Below are positions 20,061 to 31,200 of a stretch of 58,164 bases of DNA, one piece after another. A program made the translations under genes and the position numbers. The notes under the pieces were generated by a model that had not been told where the DNA came from, ran no database searches, and worked only from the letters and a program-made list of their open reading frames with translations. Source of the stretch: Bacteroidota bacterium (GTDB lineage Bacteria > Bacteroidota > Bacteroidia > Bacteroidales > JABHKC01). Within the stretch, counting starts at the first letter, position 1, and every line of letters starts with the position of its first letter. The stretch is from the NCBI GenBank assembly GCA_018692315.1, contig JABHKC010000048.1, positions 1 to 58,164 on the forward strand. The letters run 5' to 3'.

Positions 20061-21398
20061 ATGAAAGATTTTATAGAAACTATAAAAAACATTTTTAAGA
20101 TTGAAGATCTTAGGGCTAGAATAATTACTACCTTAGGATTTATTCTTATCTACAGATTGGGTTCGTTTATTGTGATACCTGGAGTTGATCCATCTAAATT
20201 AGCAAGCCTACAAAATCAAACTGCCGACGGACTACTTGGACTATTAAATATGTTTTCTGGTGGAGCGTTTGGAAATGCTTCTATTTTTGCATTAGGAATT
20301 ATGCCTTATATTTCTGCTTCCATTGTGATTCAGTTGTTAGGAATGGCAGTTCCATATTTTCAACGATTGCAGCGCGAAGGCGAAAGCGGAAGAAAGAAAA
20401 TTAATCAAATAACAAGATATTTGACCGTTCTTATAACTGGTTTTCAAGCACCTACTTATATTGCAAACCTCAAGAGTCAATTACCTCCTGAAGCATTTAC
20501 AATTTCAAGTACCTTTTTCTGGGTTACAGCAATTGTGATTCTTATAGCAGGTACTATGTTCATTATGTGGCTAGGCGAGAAAATTACTGATAAAGGGATT
20601 GGAAATGGAATTTCACTTATCATTATGATTGGTATTATTGCAAGATTACCATTTGCAATATTTGCAGAATTTGGTTCAAGACTCGAACAATCTGGCGGTG
20701 GATTAATTATGTTCCTTCTGGAAATAATTATTTTATTCTTCATTTTTATGGCAACAATTCTGCTCGTTCAGGGGACAAGAAGGATTCCTGTTCAGTATGC
20801 AAAAAGAATTGTTGGAAACAAGCAATATGGCGGTGTTCGTCAATACATTCCTTTGAAAGTTAATGCTGCTGGAGTTATGCCTATTATTTTTGCACAAGCA
20901 ATAATGTTTGTTCCAATGGCAATTGCCGGTTATGGAGGAGAATCAATGTCAGGATTTGCTGCTGCTTTTTCCGATTATACTGGATTCTGGTATAATTTCA
21001 CTTTTGCATTAATGATTATTGCATTTACATATTTTTATACTGCAATTACCATTAATCCAACCCAAATGGCTGAAGACATGAAGCGAAACGGAGGATTCAT
21101 TCCTGGAGTAAAACCAGGTCGAAAAACCGTTGAATTTCTTGATACTATTATGTCAAGAATAACATTGCCAGGTTCAGTATTTTTAGCAATTATTGCCATT
21201 TTACCTCCAATTGCTATGATTGCAGGAGTAAACAATCAGTTTGCTCAATTTTTTGGAGGAACATCATTATTGATTTTAATAGGAGTTGTACTTGATACAT
21301 TACAACAAATTGAAAGTCATTTGTTAATGCGTCATTACGATGGATTAATGAAATCTGGTAGGATTAAGGGAAGAGGCGGAAGAGCATCTGCAATGTAG
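20061..21398 (+). CDS. secY: Protein translocase subunit SecY
   Basis: SecY (445 residues) is the channel-forming inner-membrane subunit of the Sec translocon, exporting unfolded proteins including the T9SS cargo in this window. The ten membrane segments expected are visible as hydrophobic blocks, starting with ITTLGFILIYRLGSFIVIPG. The plug-region residues follow, then LGIMPYISASIVIQLL and the cytosolic loop QREGESGRKKINQITRY. The C-terminal end RIKGRGGRASAM is basic. It stands in the normal place between rplO and map. Confidence 0.98.
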   Translation: MKDFIETIKNIFKIEDLRARIITTLGFILIYRLGSFIVIPGVDPSKLASLQNQTADGLLGLLNMFSGGAFGNASIFALGIMPYISASIVIQLLGMAVPYFQRLQREGESGRKKINQITRYLTVLITGFQAPTYIANLKSQLPPEAFTISSTFFWVTAIVILIAGTMFIMWLGEKITDKGIGNGISLIIMIGIIARLPFAIFAEFGSRLEQSGGGLIMFLLEIIILFFIFMATILLVQGTRRIPVQYAKRIVGNKQYGGVRQYIPLKVNAAGVMPIIFAQAIMFVPMAIAGYGGESMSGFAAAFSDYTGFWYNFTFALMIIAFTYFYTAITINPTQMAEDMKRNGGFIPGVKPGRKTVEFLDTIMSRITLPGSVFLAIIAILPPIAMIAGVNNQFAQFFGGTSLLILIGVVLDTLQQIESHLLMRHYDGLMKSGRIKGRGGRASAM

Positions 21399-21420
21399 TC
21401 CTTTTTTTAAGCGTTCTTTG

Positions 21421-22197
21421 ATGATATATTTGAAAACCGATGATGAAATTGAATTACTTAGAATTAGTAATTTATTAGTTTCTGAAACTCATGCTCAAAT
21501 TGCTCCTCTGATTAAACCTGGAGTTAAAACAATCGAATTAGATCGAATTGCTGAAGAGTATATTCGAGACAATAATGGAATTCCTGGATTTCTTAATTAT
21601 AAGGGTTTCCCTAACACTTTGTGCACTTCGGTGAACGAGCAGGTTGTTCACGGAATTCCTTCTGATTATGAATTAAAAGATGGAGATATAATTTCGATAG
21701 ATTGTGGAGTAATAAAAAATGGTTTTTATGGAGATTCGGCTTATACATTTGCTGTTGGTGAGATTAAAGAGGAAGTGAAGAAGCTTTTGGAAATTACTAA
21801 AGAATCACTATTAAAAGCCATAGAAGTTTCTGTTTCAGGTAATAGAATGGGTGATATTGGATTTGCAATACAAAACTATGTTCAAAGCTTTGGTTATAGC
21901 GTAGTACGCGAACTTACCGGACACGGAATTGGAAAAAATCTGCATGAAGACCCTGTTGTACCAAATTATGGTAAACGTGGGAGAGGATCGAAACTTAAGA
22001 ATGGAATGGTGATTGCTATTGAACCTATGATAAACTTAGGAAAAAAAGAAGTGAAACAAGAAAAAGATGGATGGACTATTCGAACTGCGGATATGCAACC
22101 ATCGGCACACTACGAACATTCAATTGCAATTAGAAATGGAAAAGCAGATATATTATCAAATTTTGCGTTAATTGAAGATGTTTTAAAAAATAAATAA
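21421..22197 (+). CDS. map: Methionine aminopeptidase, type I
   Basis: This cytosolic enzyme removes the initiator methionine from nascent proteins. The metal ligands of the pita-bread fold are present: Asp in [20 protein letters not shown] (two Asp), His in LTGHGIG, Glu in IAIEPM and Glu in HYEHSIAI. The ORF can be extended to a TTG at 21418, but the adjacent ATG at 21421 gives [11 protein letters not shown] and is the natural start (258 residues). It is part of the secY-map-infA block. Confidence 0.96.
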   Translation: MIYLKTDDEIELLRISNLLVSETHAQIAPLIKPGVKTIELDRIAEEYIRDNNGIPGFLNYKGFPNTLCTSVNEQVVHGIPSDYELKDGDIISIDCGVIKNGFYGDSAYTFAVGEIKEEVKKLLEITKESLLKAIEVSVSGNRMGDIGFAIQNYVQSFGYSVVRELTGHGIGKNLHEDPVVPNYGKRGRGSKLKNGMVIAIEPMINLGKKEVKQEKDGWTIRTADMQPSAHYEHSIAIRNGKADILSNFALIEDVLKNK

Positions 22198-22208
22198 ATA
22201 TAAATTGT

Positions 22209-22430
22209 ATGGCAAAACAGCCCTCAATAGAACAAGATGGTACTATTATTGAAACTTTATCGAACGCAAGGTTTCGTGTCGAACTCGAAAATGGATATGT
22301 AATTTTGGCACATATCTCTGGAAAAATGAGAATGCATTACATAAAAATCCTTAAAGGAGATAAGGTTAAGATTGAAATGTCGCCATATGATTTAACTAAA
22401 GGACGAATTATTTTCAGGTATAAAAATTAG
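22209..22430 (+). CDS. infA: Translation initiation factor IF-1
   Basis: IF-1 (73 residues) is an OB-fold factor that occupies the A site during initiation. The family sequence is clear: [40 protein letters not shown] and the end [20 protein letters not shown]. It lies between map and rpmJ. Confidence 0.98.
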   Translation: MAKQPSIEQDGTIIETLSNARFRVELENGYVILAHISGKMRMHYIKILKGDKVKIEMSPYDLTKGRIIFRYKN

Positions 22431-22448
22431 AATTAACAAAATATAATT

Positions 22449-22565
22449 ATGAAAGTTAGAGCATCTGTAAAAAAGCGTAGTGCTGATTGTAAGATAGTAA
22501 AAAGAAAAGGAAGACTTTATGTAATTAACAAAAAGAATCCTCGCTTTAAACAAAGACAAGGATAA
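22449..22565 (+). CDS. rpmJ: 50S ribosomal protein L36
   Basis: This 38-residue protein was read directly: it begins [20 protein letters not shown] and ends [12 protein letters not shown]. The C-x-x-x...pattern is reduced: only one Cys (SADC) is present, where the zinc-ribbon form has three Cys and one His, so this is the zinc-free form. The start [11 protein letters not shown] and the end NPRFKQRQG are diagnostic. It lies 18 bp after infA. Confidence 0.96.
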   Translation: MKVRASVKKRSADCKIVKRKGRLYVINKKNPRFKQRQG

Positions 22566-22626
22566 TTTTTAGAAATATTACATTTGAAATTGAATAGAAT
22601 TTAAACTTAAAATAAAAAAGTAAATT

Positions 22627-23007
22627 ATGGCTAGAATAGTTGGAGTTGATATTCCGAACAATAAAAGAGGTGAAGTTGGATTGACCTATATATTTGGAAT
22701 TGGACGAAGTTCTGCTAAATCTATTTTACAGAAAGCTGAAATTGATATAAACGTCAGAGTAAAAGATTGGGATGATAATCAATTAAATACTATCAGATCA
22801 ATTATTAATGATGATTATAAAATTGAAGGAGAGCTTAGGTCAGAAAATCAATTAAATATTAAACGATTGATGGACATAGCAAGCTATCGTGGCATTAGGC
22901 ACAGAACCGGAATGCCGGTACGTGGACAGAAAACAAAAAATAATGCACGTACCCGAAAAGGAAAAAGAAAAACTGTAGCAAATAAGAAAAAAGCAACTAA
23001 AGGTTAA
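22627..23007 (+). CDS. rpsM: 30S ribosomal protein S13
   Basis: S13 (126 residues) is in the 30S head and forms bridges to the 50S subunit and contacts P-site tRNA. It contains [21 protein letters not shown], the H2TH-like segment [16 protein letters not shown] and the basic tail [20 protein letters not shown]. It opens the alpha section. Confidence 0.97.
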   Translation: MARIVGVDIPNNKRGEVGLTYIFGIGRSSAKSILQKAEIDINVRVKDWDDNQLNTIRSIINDDYKIEGELRSENQLNIKRLMDIASYRGIRHRTGMPVRGQKTKNNARTRKGKRKTVANKKKATKG

Positions 23008-23019
23008 TAAATAGTAATT

Positions 23020-23412
23020 ATGGCAAAGAAAAGAACTGTATCTGCTAAGAAAAGAGTTGTTAAAATTGAGCCTGTTGGTCAAGCTCACATTAAAGCCTCC
23101 TTTAACAACATTATCATTTCTCTGACAAATAATCAAGGACAAGTAATATCTTGGGCTTCAGCAGGAAAGATGGGTTTTCGCGGATCAAAGAAAAATACTC
23201 CTTATGCTGCTCAAATAGCCGCCGCTAATTGTGCTAAAACAGCTTACGATCTAGGATTAAGAAAAGTAAAAGTTTATGTAAAAGGACCTGGGGCAGGCAG
23301 AGAATCAGCAATGCGATCGATTCATAGTACCGGTATTGAAGTTACTGAAATTGTTGATGTTACTCCATTACCTCACAATGGCTGTCGTCCACCAAACAGA
23401 CGAAGAGTATAA
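23020..23412 (+). CDS. rpsK: 30S ribosomal protein S11
   Basis: S11 (130 residues) lies on the 30S platform near the mRNA exit. It has [27 protein letters not shown], the [16 protein letters not shown] block and the conserved end [13 protein letters not shown]. It lies 12 bp after rpsM. Confidence 0.97.
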   Translation: MAKKRTVSAKKRVVKIEPVGQAHIKASFNNIIISLTNNQGQVISWASAGKMGFRGSKKNTPYAAQIAAANCAKTAYDLGLRKVKVYVKGPGAGRESAMRSIHSTGIEVTEIVDVTPLPHNGCRPPNRRRV

Positions 23413-23466
23413 TTAAACAATTCGTTTTAAGTATTTTAAATATTAATTTATAATTGAAAAATAAAG

Positions 23467-24075
23467 ATGGCAAAATATATTGGACCAAAAACTAAAATAG
23501 CAAGAATATTTGGAGAACCAATTTTTGGACCCGACAAGGCATTAGAAAAGAAAAACTACCCTCCAGGACAGCACGGTAACAATAAACGTAGAAAAAAACC
23601 TTCAGTCTATGGAATTCAGCTTAAAGAAAAACAAAAAGCTAAACGGACTTATGGAGTACTTGAAAAGCAATTTTTAAACTTATTTAAAAAAGCATCTGGA
23701 ATAAAAGGAATTACAGGTGAAATTTTGCTTCAATTGCTTGAATCTCGTTTAGATAATGTGGTTTATAGAATGGGATTAGCCCCTACTCGAAGCGGAGCAC
23801 GACAACTGGTTGGACACAGACATATAATTGTTAACAACGAAGTTTGCAATATTCCTTCACGACAAGTTAAACCTGGCGATATAATTGGAATTCGTGAAAA
23901 ATCTAAATCTATGGAATCAATTCAAGATTCTTTGTCCTCAGCAAGTCATTCAGCTTATTCTTGGATAGAATGGGATAATGAATTGTCGGCCGGAAAATTT
24001 ATGAATACTCCAGAAAGACAAGAAATACCTGAAAATATAAAAGAACAACTTATTGTTGAATTGTATTCTAAATAA
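23467..24075 (+). CDS. rpsD: 30S ribosomal protein S4
   Basis: S4 (202 residues) is a primary 16S rRNA-binding protein and, in other bacteria, an autoregulator of the alpha operon. It begins [17 protein letters not shown]. It has the S4 RNA-binding domain in [30 protein letters not shown]. Helix [15 protein letters not shown] and [10 protein letters not shown] are typical. Confidence 0.97.
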   Translation: MAKYIGPKTKIARIFGEPIFGPDKALEKKNYPPGQHGNNKRRKKPSVYGIQLKEKQKAKRTYGVLEKQFLNLFKKASGIKGITGEILLQLLESRLDNVVYRMGLAPTRSGARQLVGHRHIIVNNEVCNIPSRQVKPGDIIGIREKSKSMESIQDSLSSASHSAYSWIEWDNELSAGKFMNTPERQEIPENIKEQLIVELYSK

Positions 24076-24134
24076 GCTTAAAATATTTTTAGATAATAAA
24101 ATAGCATTTGTTTTAATAAAAGAAAAAATCAAAT

Positions 24135-25130
24135 ATGTCAATATTAGCTTTCCAAAAACCAGATAAAGTTATAATGCTTGATTCAGACGATAAAATCGGC
24201 AAGTTTGAATTCAGGCCACTTGAACAAGGATATGGGATCACAATTGGTAATGCTCTCAGAAGAATTTTAATCTCATCTTTAGAAGGATACGCAATTACAT
24301 CAATTAGAATCGATGGGATTGATCACGAATTTTCTGCTATGGCTGGAATCAGAGAAGATGTTACCGATATAGTATTAAATTTAAAACAAATTCGATTCAA
24401 GCAAGAGGTTGAAGATGTTGAAGAAGAAAAGGTTACGATAAACATTACTGGTCAGGACACATTTAAAGGTGGCGACATAGAAAAATTTATAAGCGGCTTT
24501 AAAGTACTAAATCCTGAACATGTAATTTGCAATCTTACAAATCCGGATGTGCGATTTCAAATGGAAATGACCATTAAAAAAGGAAGGGGATATGTTACAT
24601 CTGACGAAAACAAACCTCTTGAACCAGTTATTGGATTAATTCCAGTAGATTCTATTTTTACTCCGATAAAAAATGTAAATTATCACATTGAAGATTATAG
24701 GGTTGAACAAAAAACCGACTTCGAAAAACTTGTAATTAATATTGAAACGGATGGCTCAGTAATGCCAAAAGATGCACTTAAAGAAGCGGCAACCATTTTA
24801 ATCAAACATTTCATGTTGTTTTCAGATGAGAAAATTACAGAAGATGTTGAAGAAAAAGAAGAAACCGAAGAATTTGACGAGGAAATACTTCATATGCGAC
24901 AGCTTTTAAAAACAAAACTTGTTGATCTTGATTTGTCCGTGAGAGCATTGAATTGTCTTAAAGCTGCCGATGTAGAAACTTTATCCGAATTAGTTGCATT
25001 TAATAGAAACGATTTGTTGAAATTTAGAAATTTCGGAAAAAAATCACTAACAGAACTTAACGAAATGTTAGTTACAATGAATTTGGATTTCGGAATGGAT
25101 ATTACAAAATATAAATTAGATCAAGAGTAA
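24135..25130 (+). CDS. rpoA: RNA polymerase alpha subunit
   Basis: RpoA (331 residues) nucleates RNA polymerase assembly through its N-terminal domain and binds promoter DNA and activators through its C-terminal domain. The dimerisation region shows [20 protein letters not shown] (residues 32-51). After an acidic linker ([15 protein letters not shown]), the C-terminal helix-hairpin-helix domain reads [26 protein letters not shown]...[19 protein letters not shown]. It is in the usual place before rplQ. Confidence 0.98.
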   Translation: MSILAFQKPDKVIMLDSDDKIGKFEFRPLEQGYGITIGNALRRILISSLEGYAITSIRIDGIDHEFSAMAGIREDVTDIVLNLKQIRFKQEVEDVEEEKVTINITGQDTFKGGDIEKFISGFKVLNPEHVICNLTNPDVRFQMEMTIKKGRGYVTSDENKPLEPVIGLIPVDSIFTPIKNVNYHIEDYRVEQKTDFEKLVINIETDGSVMPKDALKEAATILIKHFMLFSDEKITEDVEEKEETEEFDEEILHMRQLLKTKLVDLDLSVRALNCLKAADVETLSELVAFNRNDLLKFRNFGKKSLTELNEMLVTMNLDFGMDITKYKLDQE

Positions 25131-25184
25131 AATTTCTCTTTTGACTCAAAATAAAAAATTACAGAAAGCAAAATATAATAAGAA

Positions 25185-25778
25185 ATGAGACACCGAAAAA
25201 ATTTTAATCATCTAAGTAGAAAAGCGCCCCACAGAAAAGCCATGTTAATGAATATGGCAAATTCGCTTATCAAACATAAAAGAATTTCTACAACAGTTGC
25301 AAAAGCTAAAGCTCTTAGAATGTTCGTAGAGCCATTGCTTACAAAATCGAAAGACGATTCAACTCATTCACGTAGAGTTGTGTTTAGTTATTTACAAGAC
25401 AAAGAGGCTGTTTCTGAATTGTATAGAGAAATTTCTGTAAAAATTGCTGAAAGAAATGGGGGATATACGAGAATTCTAAAAACTGGAAATAGATTAGGCG
25501 ATAATGCCGAAATGTGCATAATAGAATTGGTTGACTATAATGAAAACATGCTTGCCGAAAAAGATGCTGCACCTAAAAAAGCAACCAGAAGAAGAAAGAA
25601 AAGCAAAAAAACTGATGACACTGCTACTTCTGTAGAAACTGCAAAAACTGAAGTTGTAGAAGAGGAGACTAAAGAAACTGCAGAAACTGAGGAAGTAAAA
25701 GTAGAAGGAACTGAGGAATCAAAAGTTGAAGAGAAAAAAGAAGAAGATAAAGAAAAACCAAAAGAAGAAAGTAATTAA
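25185..25778 (+). CDS. rplQ: 50S ribosomal protein L17 with acidic C-terminal extension
   Basis: L17 (197 residues) lies near the exit-tunnel rim. The conserved domain occupies roughly residues 1-120 ([29 protein letters not shown] to [13 protein letters not shown]). The remaining 70 or so residues form a low-complexity tail, first basic ([12 protein letters not shown]) and then very rich in Glu, Lys and Thr. The tail makes it far longer than E. coli L17 (127 residues); tails of this sort are common in Bacteroidetes. It is the last gene of the super-operon. Confidence 0.96.
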   Translation: MRHRKNFNHLSRKAPHRKAMLMNMANSLIKHKRISTTVAKAKALRMFVEPLLTKSKDDSTHSRRVVFSYLQDKEAVSELYREISVKIAERNGGYTRILKTGNRLGDNAEMCIIELVDYNENMLAEKDAAPKKATRRRKKSKKTDDTATSVETAKTEVVEEETKETAETEEVKVEGTEESKVEEKKEEDKEKPKEESN

Positions 25779-25808
25779 TATTGAAATAGAAATATTATTA
25801 TATTAAAG

Positions 25809-25840
25809 GGGGGATAAAAAATATTTTTATCCCCCTTTTT
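25809..25840 (+). terminator. Strong intrinsic terminator of the ribosomal super-operon
   Basis: A perfect 12-bp stem pairs GGGGGATAAAAA (809-820) with TTTTTATCCCCC (824-835), with a 3-nt loop and five T at 836-840. It separates rplQ from eno and should end the 18-kb transcript that starts near 7662. Confidence 0.9.
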
Positions 25841-25873
25841 CAGTAAAAAAATGTAAAAATAAAAAAGACAGAA

Positions 25874-27157
25874 ATGGGAAAAATAGCAAATATTTATGCA
25901 AGACAGGTTTTGGATTCTAGAGGAAATCCAACAATCGAAGTTGAAGTAATAACAGAGAATGGATTTGGTGGTAGAGCAATAGTTCCATCAGGAGCTTCTA
26001 CAGGAGTTCACGAAGCCGTTGAACTGAGAGATTTCGACAAACAAAAATATCTTGGAAAAGGAGTTTTAAAAGCTGTAAATAATGTAAATTCAGTTTTAAA
26101 CGACGAACTAAAAGGAATGTTCGTAACAGAGCAAAACGACATTGATGCTCGAATGATTGAAATTGATGGAACTGAAAACAAAGCCAAACTCGGTGCAAAT
26201 GCCATACTTGGCGTATCTCTCGCTGTAGCTAAAGCTGGAGCACAATTCACAAATCAAGAATTGTTCAGATATATTGGAGGAGTAAATGCAAATACTCTTC
26301 CAATTCCTATGATGAACATATTAAATGGAGGTTCTCATGCCGACAATAAAATTGATATACAAGAATTTATGATTATGCCAACAGGTGCAAAATCATTCAG
26401 TGAAGCTCTAAGGATGGGTGTTGAAGTTTTTCATAGTTTAAAATCTGTTTTGAAATCGGAGAATCATTCAACTAATGTTGGCGATGAAGGCGGTTTTGCA
26501 CCAAATTTAAATTCCAATGAAGAAGCTATTGAAGTTGTAATTAAAGCAATTGAAAAAGCTGGTTATATTCCTGGCAAAGAAATTTATATTGCTCTGGATG
26601 CAGCAGCTTCTGAGTTTTACGACAAGAAGAAAAAACTATACCACTTTGATTCTACTATGGAAGACAAAACATCTTTCGAAATGGTTGAATATTGGAAAAA
26701 GTGGACAAATGATTATCCAATTTTATCTATCGAAGACGGACTTGACGAAGACGATTGGGACGGTTGGAGACTTTTGACAAAAGAAATTGGTCATAAAGCA
26801 CAAATTGTTGGAGATGATTTATTTGTTACTAACGTAAAACGTCTTGAAAGAGGAATTCTTGAAAATACTGCAAATTCAATCCTTATAAAAGTAAATCAAA
26901 TTGGAACTCTTACAGAAACTATAAATGCTGTGAGAATGGCAGATATAAATTCATATACTTCAATTATGAGTCACCGCTCTGGCGAAACTGAAGACACTAC
27001 AATTGCCGACTTAGCTGTTGCATTAAACACAGGATTAATAAAAACTGGTTCTGCATCACGCTCCGATAGGATTGCAAAATATAACCAATTACTCAGAATT
27101 GAGGAAACGCTTGGAAGTTCAGCCAAATATCTTGGTTCGAAATTTAAATTTATTTAA
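25874..27157 (+). CDS. eno: Enolase
   Basis: Enolase (427 residues) interconverts 2-phosphoglycerate and phosphoenolpyruvate in glycolysis and gluconeogenesis. Signatures include [19 protein letters not shown], the lid loop [41 protein letters not shown], metal ligands in [18 protein letters not shown] and VGDDLFVTN, and the active-site Lys in [12 protein letters not shown]. The C-terminus ([20 protein letters not shown]) is intact. It follows the ribosomal super-operon and has its own terminator. The promoter could not be placed. Confidence 0.98.
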   Translation: MGKIANIYARQVLDSRGNPTIEVEVITENGFGGRAIVPSGASTGVHEAVELRDFDKQKYLGKGVLKAVNNVNSVLNDELKGMFVTEQNDIDARMIEIDGTENKAKLGANAILGVSLAVAKAGAQFTNQELFRYIGGVNANTLPIPMMNILNGGSHADNKIDIQEFMIMPTGAKSFSEALRMGVEVFHSLKSVLKSENHSTNVGDEGGFAPNLNSNEEAIEVVIKAIEKAGYIPGKEIYIALDAAASEFYDKKKKLYHFDSTMEDKTSFEMVEYWKKWTNDYPILSIEDGLDEDDWDGWRLLTKEIGHKAQIVGDDLFVTNVKRLERGILENTANSILIKVNQIGTLTETINAVRMADINSYTSIMSHRSGETEDTTIADLAVALNTGLIKTGSASRSDRIAKYNQLLRIEETLGSSAKYLGSKFKFI

Positions 27158-27174
27158 TAAATTCATAGTAAATT

Positions 27175-27211
27175 AAAACCTACTATAAGCTTTTGGTTTA
27201 TAGTAGGTTTT
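27175..27211 (+). terminator. Intrinsic terminator of eno
   Basis: A perfect 14-bp inverted repeat (AAAACCTACTATAA at 27175-27188, complement at 27198-27211) with a 9-nt loop starts 18 bp after the eno stop. The 3' arm ends in four T. Confidence 0.8.
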
Positions 27212-27339
27212 AGTTCAATTTAGATTTTGTTTATTGCAAAATTGCAATTTCTGGTCAATGCGTTTTTGAAATCAGACGGAGCTATTCAAAAAAAATAATG
27301 GTGCTATTTCACTGAAAAAAGAATTATACTCAAAAATTG

Positions 27340-27364
27340 AAATAATGCTAAGTTAGCATTATTT
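27340..27364. terminator. Hairpin between converging eno and M43 genes
   Basis: An 11-bp perfect stem (AAATAATGCTA at 27340-27350, complement at 27354-27364) with a 3-nt loop touches the stop codon of the minus-strand peptidase gene. It can act as a terminator for that gene and may serve both directions. Confidence 0.65.
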
Positions 27365-28185
27365 TATTTTATATACGACCTTTCATTTTCAAGTATATAT
27401 ACCATTTTATTTAATTGAGAAATAGTAAAAACACATCTGCATGAATCATGCGATGACATAATGTTTTCGAACGAATGCCTGTATTTCTGACCAATAGGAT
27501 CGAATTCTATAAACTTTGGATTGCAATACTCTTGTTCAACATGCTTGTCAGCTTTAGTATCGCACAAAAGATCGCCCGCTTGTTGGCAGTTTGACCCATC
27601 GACCAATTCAAGCCCAAAGAAAGTTTCAAATGTATGATACAAACCCAGAAAATGTCCCATCTGGTGTGTTAAACCATTGCCGCTAAATGATTTACTGCTA
27701 ACAACTATAATATCATCACCACCTGGGAAAAAGCTATGTCCTTCAATTGAATAATTCGCTCCAGACAGTGGAATTGAATCAACAACAAAAACATTTATTA
27801 CTCCTGCCTTATAATAAAGTGTTCTCAACTCTGGAATCTCTTTATCGAGAGCAAGAATATTGTATTTATAGTTCTCAATAGAATCTATCTCACAATATTT
27901 AAAACTAATTCCGGATCGTTTGAAAGCATCGTTTAGCTTAACCAGAGTGTTTTCAATTATTAGAAAATCCGGCTCATATTCATAATTTTCATTAGCTATC
28001 AAATGTAAGTGTATGCTTAAATTTCGATGACAAGGATTCATTCCATGTGCAGAAAAATCCTGTGTTAAGCTGGTTTCAAATTGATATTGCACCTGATTTG
28101 GGACAACAAAGCAATTTTGTGCTTTCAAGTTTAAACTTAATAAACAAAAAAATAATAAAAATAGGTGGGTTAATTTCAATTTCAT
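27364..28185 (-). CDS. Secreted M43-like metallopeptidase homologue with substituted catalytic Glu
   Basis: This 273-residue protein has a Sec signal peptide (KLKLTHLFLLFFCLLSLNLKAQ). It carries the M43 (pappalysin/cytophagalysin) zinc-site pattern, but the motif reads H174-Q-M-G-H178-FLGLYH184, so the general base Glu of HExxHxxGxxH is Gln175. The codon is CAG, one base from GAG. The three zinc-binding His are intact, as are the following family blocks: a Cys near GDLLCDT (204-210) and the Met-turn region ENIMSSHDSCRCVFTISQ with Met243. Zinc binding is therefore likely, but peptide hydrolysis is doubtful. No T9SS sorting domain follows; the protein ends just after the catalytic domain. It is divergent from the 2047-residue PKD protein with only 62 bp between starts, so the two may share regulation. 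Confidence 0.82.
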   Translation of the reverse strand: MKLKLTHLFLLFFCLLSLNLKAQNCFVVPNQVQYQFETSLTQDFSAHGMNPCHRNLSIHLHLIANENYEYEPDFLIIENTLVKLNDAFKRSGISFKYCEIDSIENYKYNILALDKEIPELRTLYYKAGVINVFVVDSIPLSGANYSIEGHSFFPGGDDIIVVSSKSFSGNGLTHQMGHFLGLYHTFETFFGLELVDGSNCQQAGDLLCDTKADKHVEQEYCNPKFIEFDPIGQKYRHSFENIMSSHDSCRCVFTISQLNKMVYILENERSYIK

Positions 28186-28247
28186 AAAAAATTTCTTAAA
28201 TTTGAAACATAATATATTTATTAAAATGAATATTCAAAATTAATAAA

Positions 28248-31200
28248 ATGTTTTCAAAACATCTAAACATTGTGATTATATTATTGTTGATTGTTTTTAA
28301 TAATGCAAAATCACAAATAGCAATCACTCCTACCTCTGGATGTTCGCCTCTAACAGGTGTTTTGTTTAATTCTTCCGGATCCGGATTGTCGAACATATTA
28401 TGGGATTTTGGTGATGGAGCCAGTTCAATTGACACAATTGCTTATCACACATATTCCAATCCTGGAGTATATAATGTAATTATTACAGGACAAAACAATA
28501 ACGGCAATCAATTTTCAGACACTACAATTATTGAAGTTTTTGAGAATCCTATTGCCAATTTTCAACTTGAAAGTATTAATTTGGCTTGTACACCGTATTC
28601 GGCTGCATTCTCCGATAGTTCATACGCAATTGGTGCAGCCAGCATAGTTAGTTCAAACTGGACTTTCGGAGATGGAGCAACTTTACAGAGCAATAACCAG
28701 GCAAACGTTTTACACACGTATGTAACAACAGGTTTTTTTGATGTTTCGCTTGAGGTAGTTGATGACAATGGATGTTCTGACTTTATGCTGCTTGATAGTT
28801 TATTGACAATATCAAGTCCGCCAAATCCATCAATTTTTTCAAATATTCAAACTGTTACTGACTGCGATATTCCAATACTTGTTACTTTTTTTGGTTTTGC
28901 AAACACAAATTCGATTATATCTGATACAATATTCTATTCCTGGGATTTTGATAATGGAATAACAAGTGATTCTACAATTAATATGATTGAGTTTTATGAA
29001 GGAAACTACGATGTTTCGCTTGCAGTAACCGACAATTGGGGATGTACAGATACTCAAAGTTATCAATTAGACATAGTTGTTCCCGAAGCAAGTTTTATCA
29101 TTTCCAATTCAAATGATTTTTATATATGCGATTGTGCGTTTTTTATAAATACAAGTAATTTTTCAACTGTGTACTGGGATTATGGAGACGGAACAGGTGA
29201 TGTTAGCGGTTTTCATTGCTTTTCAGGACCAGGAAATTATGATGTAACACTTACGGTGGAAGAAGGAAACTGCTTTGATGATACCACTATTACTGTAATT
29301 CTGGAAGAAATAGTTGCAAATTTTGAGTATAATCCTGATTATAGCTGTTCAAGTCCTTTAGGAGTCCAGTTTACTGATTTGTCTATTAATGCAACATCAT
29401 GGATGTATTATTTTGGTGACGGCAATGTTAGCCCATTTCAAAATCCGTTTCACTATTTCTATGATACAGATACAGGATTGTATGATATGCCTCAATTAGA
29501 CATCTTTCACCCGTACCTTCTTGCCACTGACCAGCATGGATGTAATAATCAATTTTTTCATCCTGATCCTATTATTATTGACCTTCCGGTTGCCTGGTTT
29601 ATGCCAAATGTAAACTATGGATGTGTTCCTGTAACTGTAGATTTCAGCGATTCATCATATGGAGCTGGCAACATTGCAAACTGGTTTTGGGATTTTGGTG
29701 ATGGCACAACACTTAATTCAACAAGCGATAATGTATCACATACTTATTCTCAGGTCGGCATATATGAGGTTTATTTAACAATAACAAACGTTTCTGGATG
29801 TACAGATATTTCTTACCCAATAGAGATTGAAGTTTTAGATACGAGTGATATTATTTGCAACTTAAACACTCCAGTCATAGATTTATTTGTTTGTGCATGT
29901 TTCCCCGAATGTGGAAATTATCCACAAAGCTATTATTCTGCATATGAGCAAATGTTCGACCTTTTTACCGGTTGTGGATCTTTGGCACCTAATGTCTATT
30001 CTTTTGCTCAGGATACAGGATTTATTCCCATAGAGTTTTATGAATATTATGATAGCATACTATATCAACACCAGATTGCTTACCCACGAATATTTCTTGA
30101 GCCACCACTTGGACATATTTCATATGATTATGATTGTGCTCAACCATACCAGTTTCATTTTCATGCAAATGCAATTGGTGCAGATTCAATAGTTTGGGAT
30201 TTCGGCGATTTTACAGTAATTGATACCGGAAATGTATCTGATTATTTTCATAATTATAATGATAGGGGAGACTATATTGTTAAGTTGGAAATTCATAATT
30301 TTAGCACAGGATGTTTCATTCAGGATAGTCTGACTGTTTATGTCAGGGAAATCTATGCAGATTTTGTTGTTCAAGATGATGGATGTTCAGGAATTCCGGT
30401 ATTATTTAATGCAAATGACTCAGAAGATTTACATACTGCTTGTTTTACCGGCTACGAATGGGATTTTGGTTATGGAGTAGTAGAAAAGACACCTTTTCCT
30501 ACAATTTCCCACACTTACCATTCATGGAATTATGGACTGAATATCATAAAACTTACAGTTCAGGATATCAATGGTTGTTTTGACTATCATTTTGACACAA
30601 TTGACATACATTTTATAAGTGCAAACTTAGAGTTTGATCCGCAATATTTGTGTTCTCCGGGTTATATAAGTGTTAACGATCTGAGTTATGCTGATTCTAC
30701 AATTGTATCTTGGACATTCAACGTAAGCTCAGGTTTTAATATGAATTATGTGCCTGACTCTCTATATTTTAACTTTTTATATGATACTACGGTAAATGTT
30801 TACCTTTTAATTGAAGATACTTTTGGTTGCTATGATACTTTTTGGGATTTGATTCATATCTCAGCCATTGATTTCGAAATTAGTTCAAGTCAGCAGGATA
30901 TTTGCCCATCAGGAATTTCATTAATTGAAATATCTCAACCATACCCGGGCGTAACCTGGTATTTTGAAGACAGTATCAGTTATCCAAACAATGATACAAT
31001 GGTTATCCACACATTCGATGATCCTGGATTTTATGATGTAACAGTTGTGGTTGAGAAAAATGACGGATGTAAGGATTCTATAGTGTACCCCAACTTTATT
31101 CAAGTTCATGAAAATCCTATTGCACAAATTTTTTCTGATCCTTCCGAAGATACACTTTGTCTCCCTGTGCAGATAACTTTCATCGATTCTTCAATTGTTG

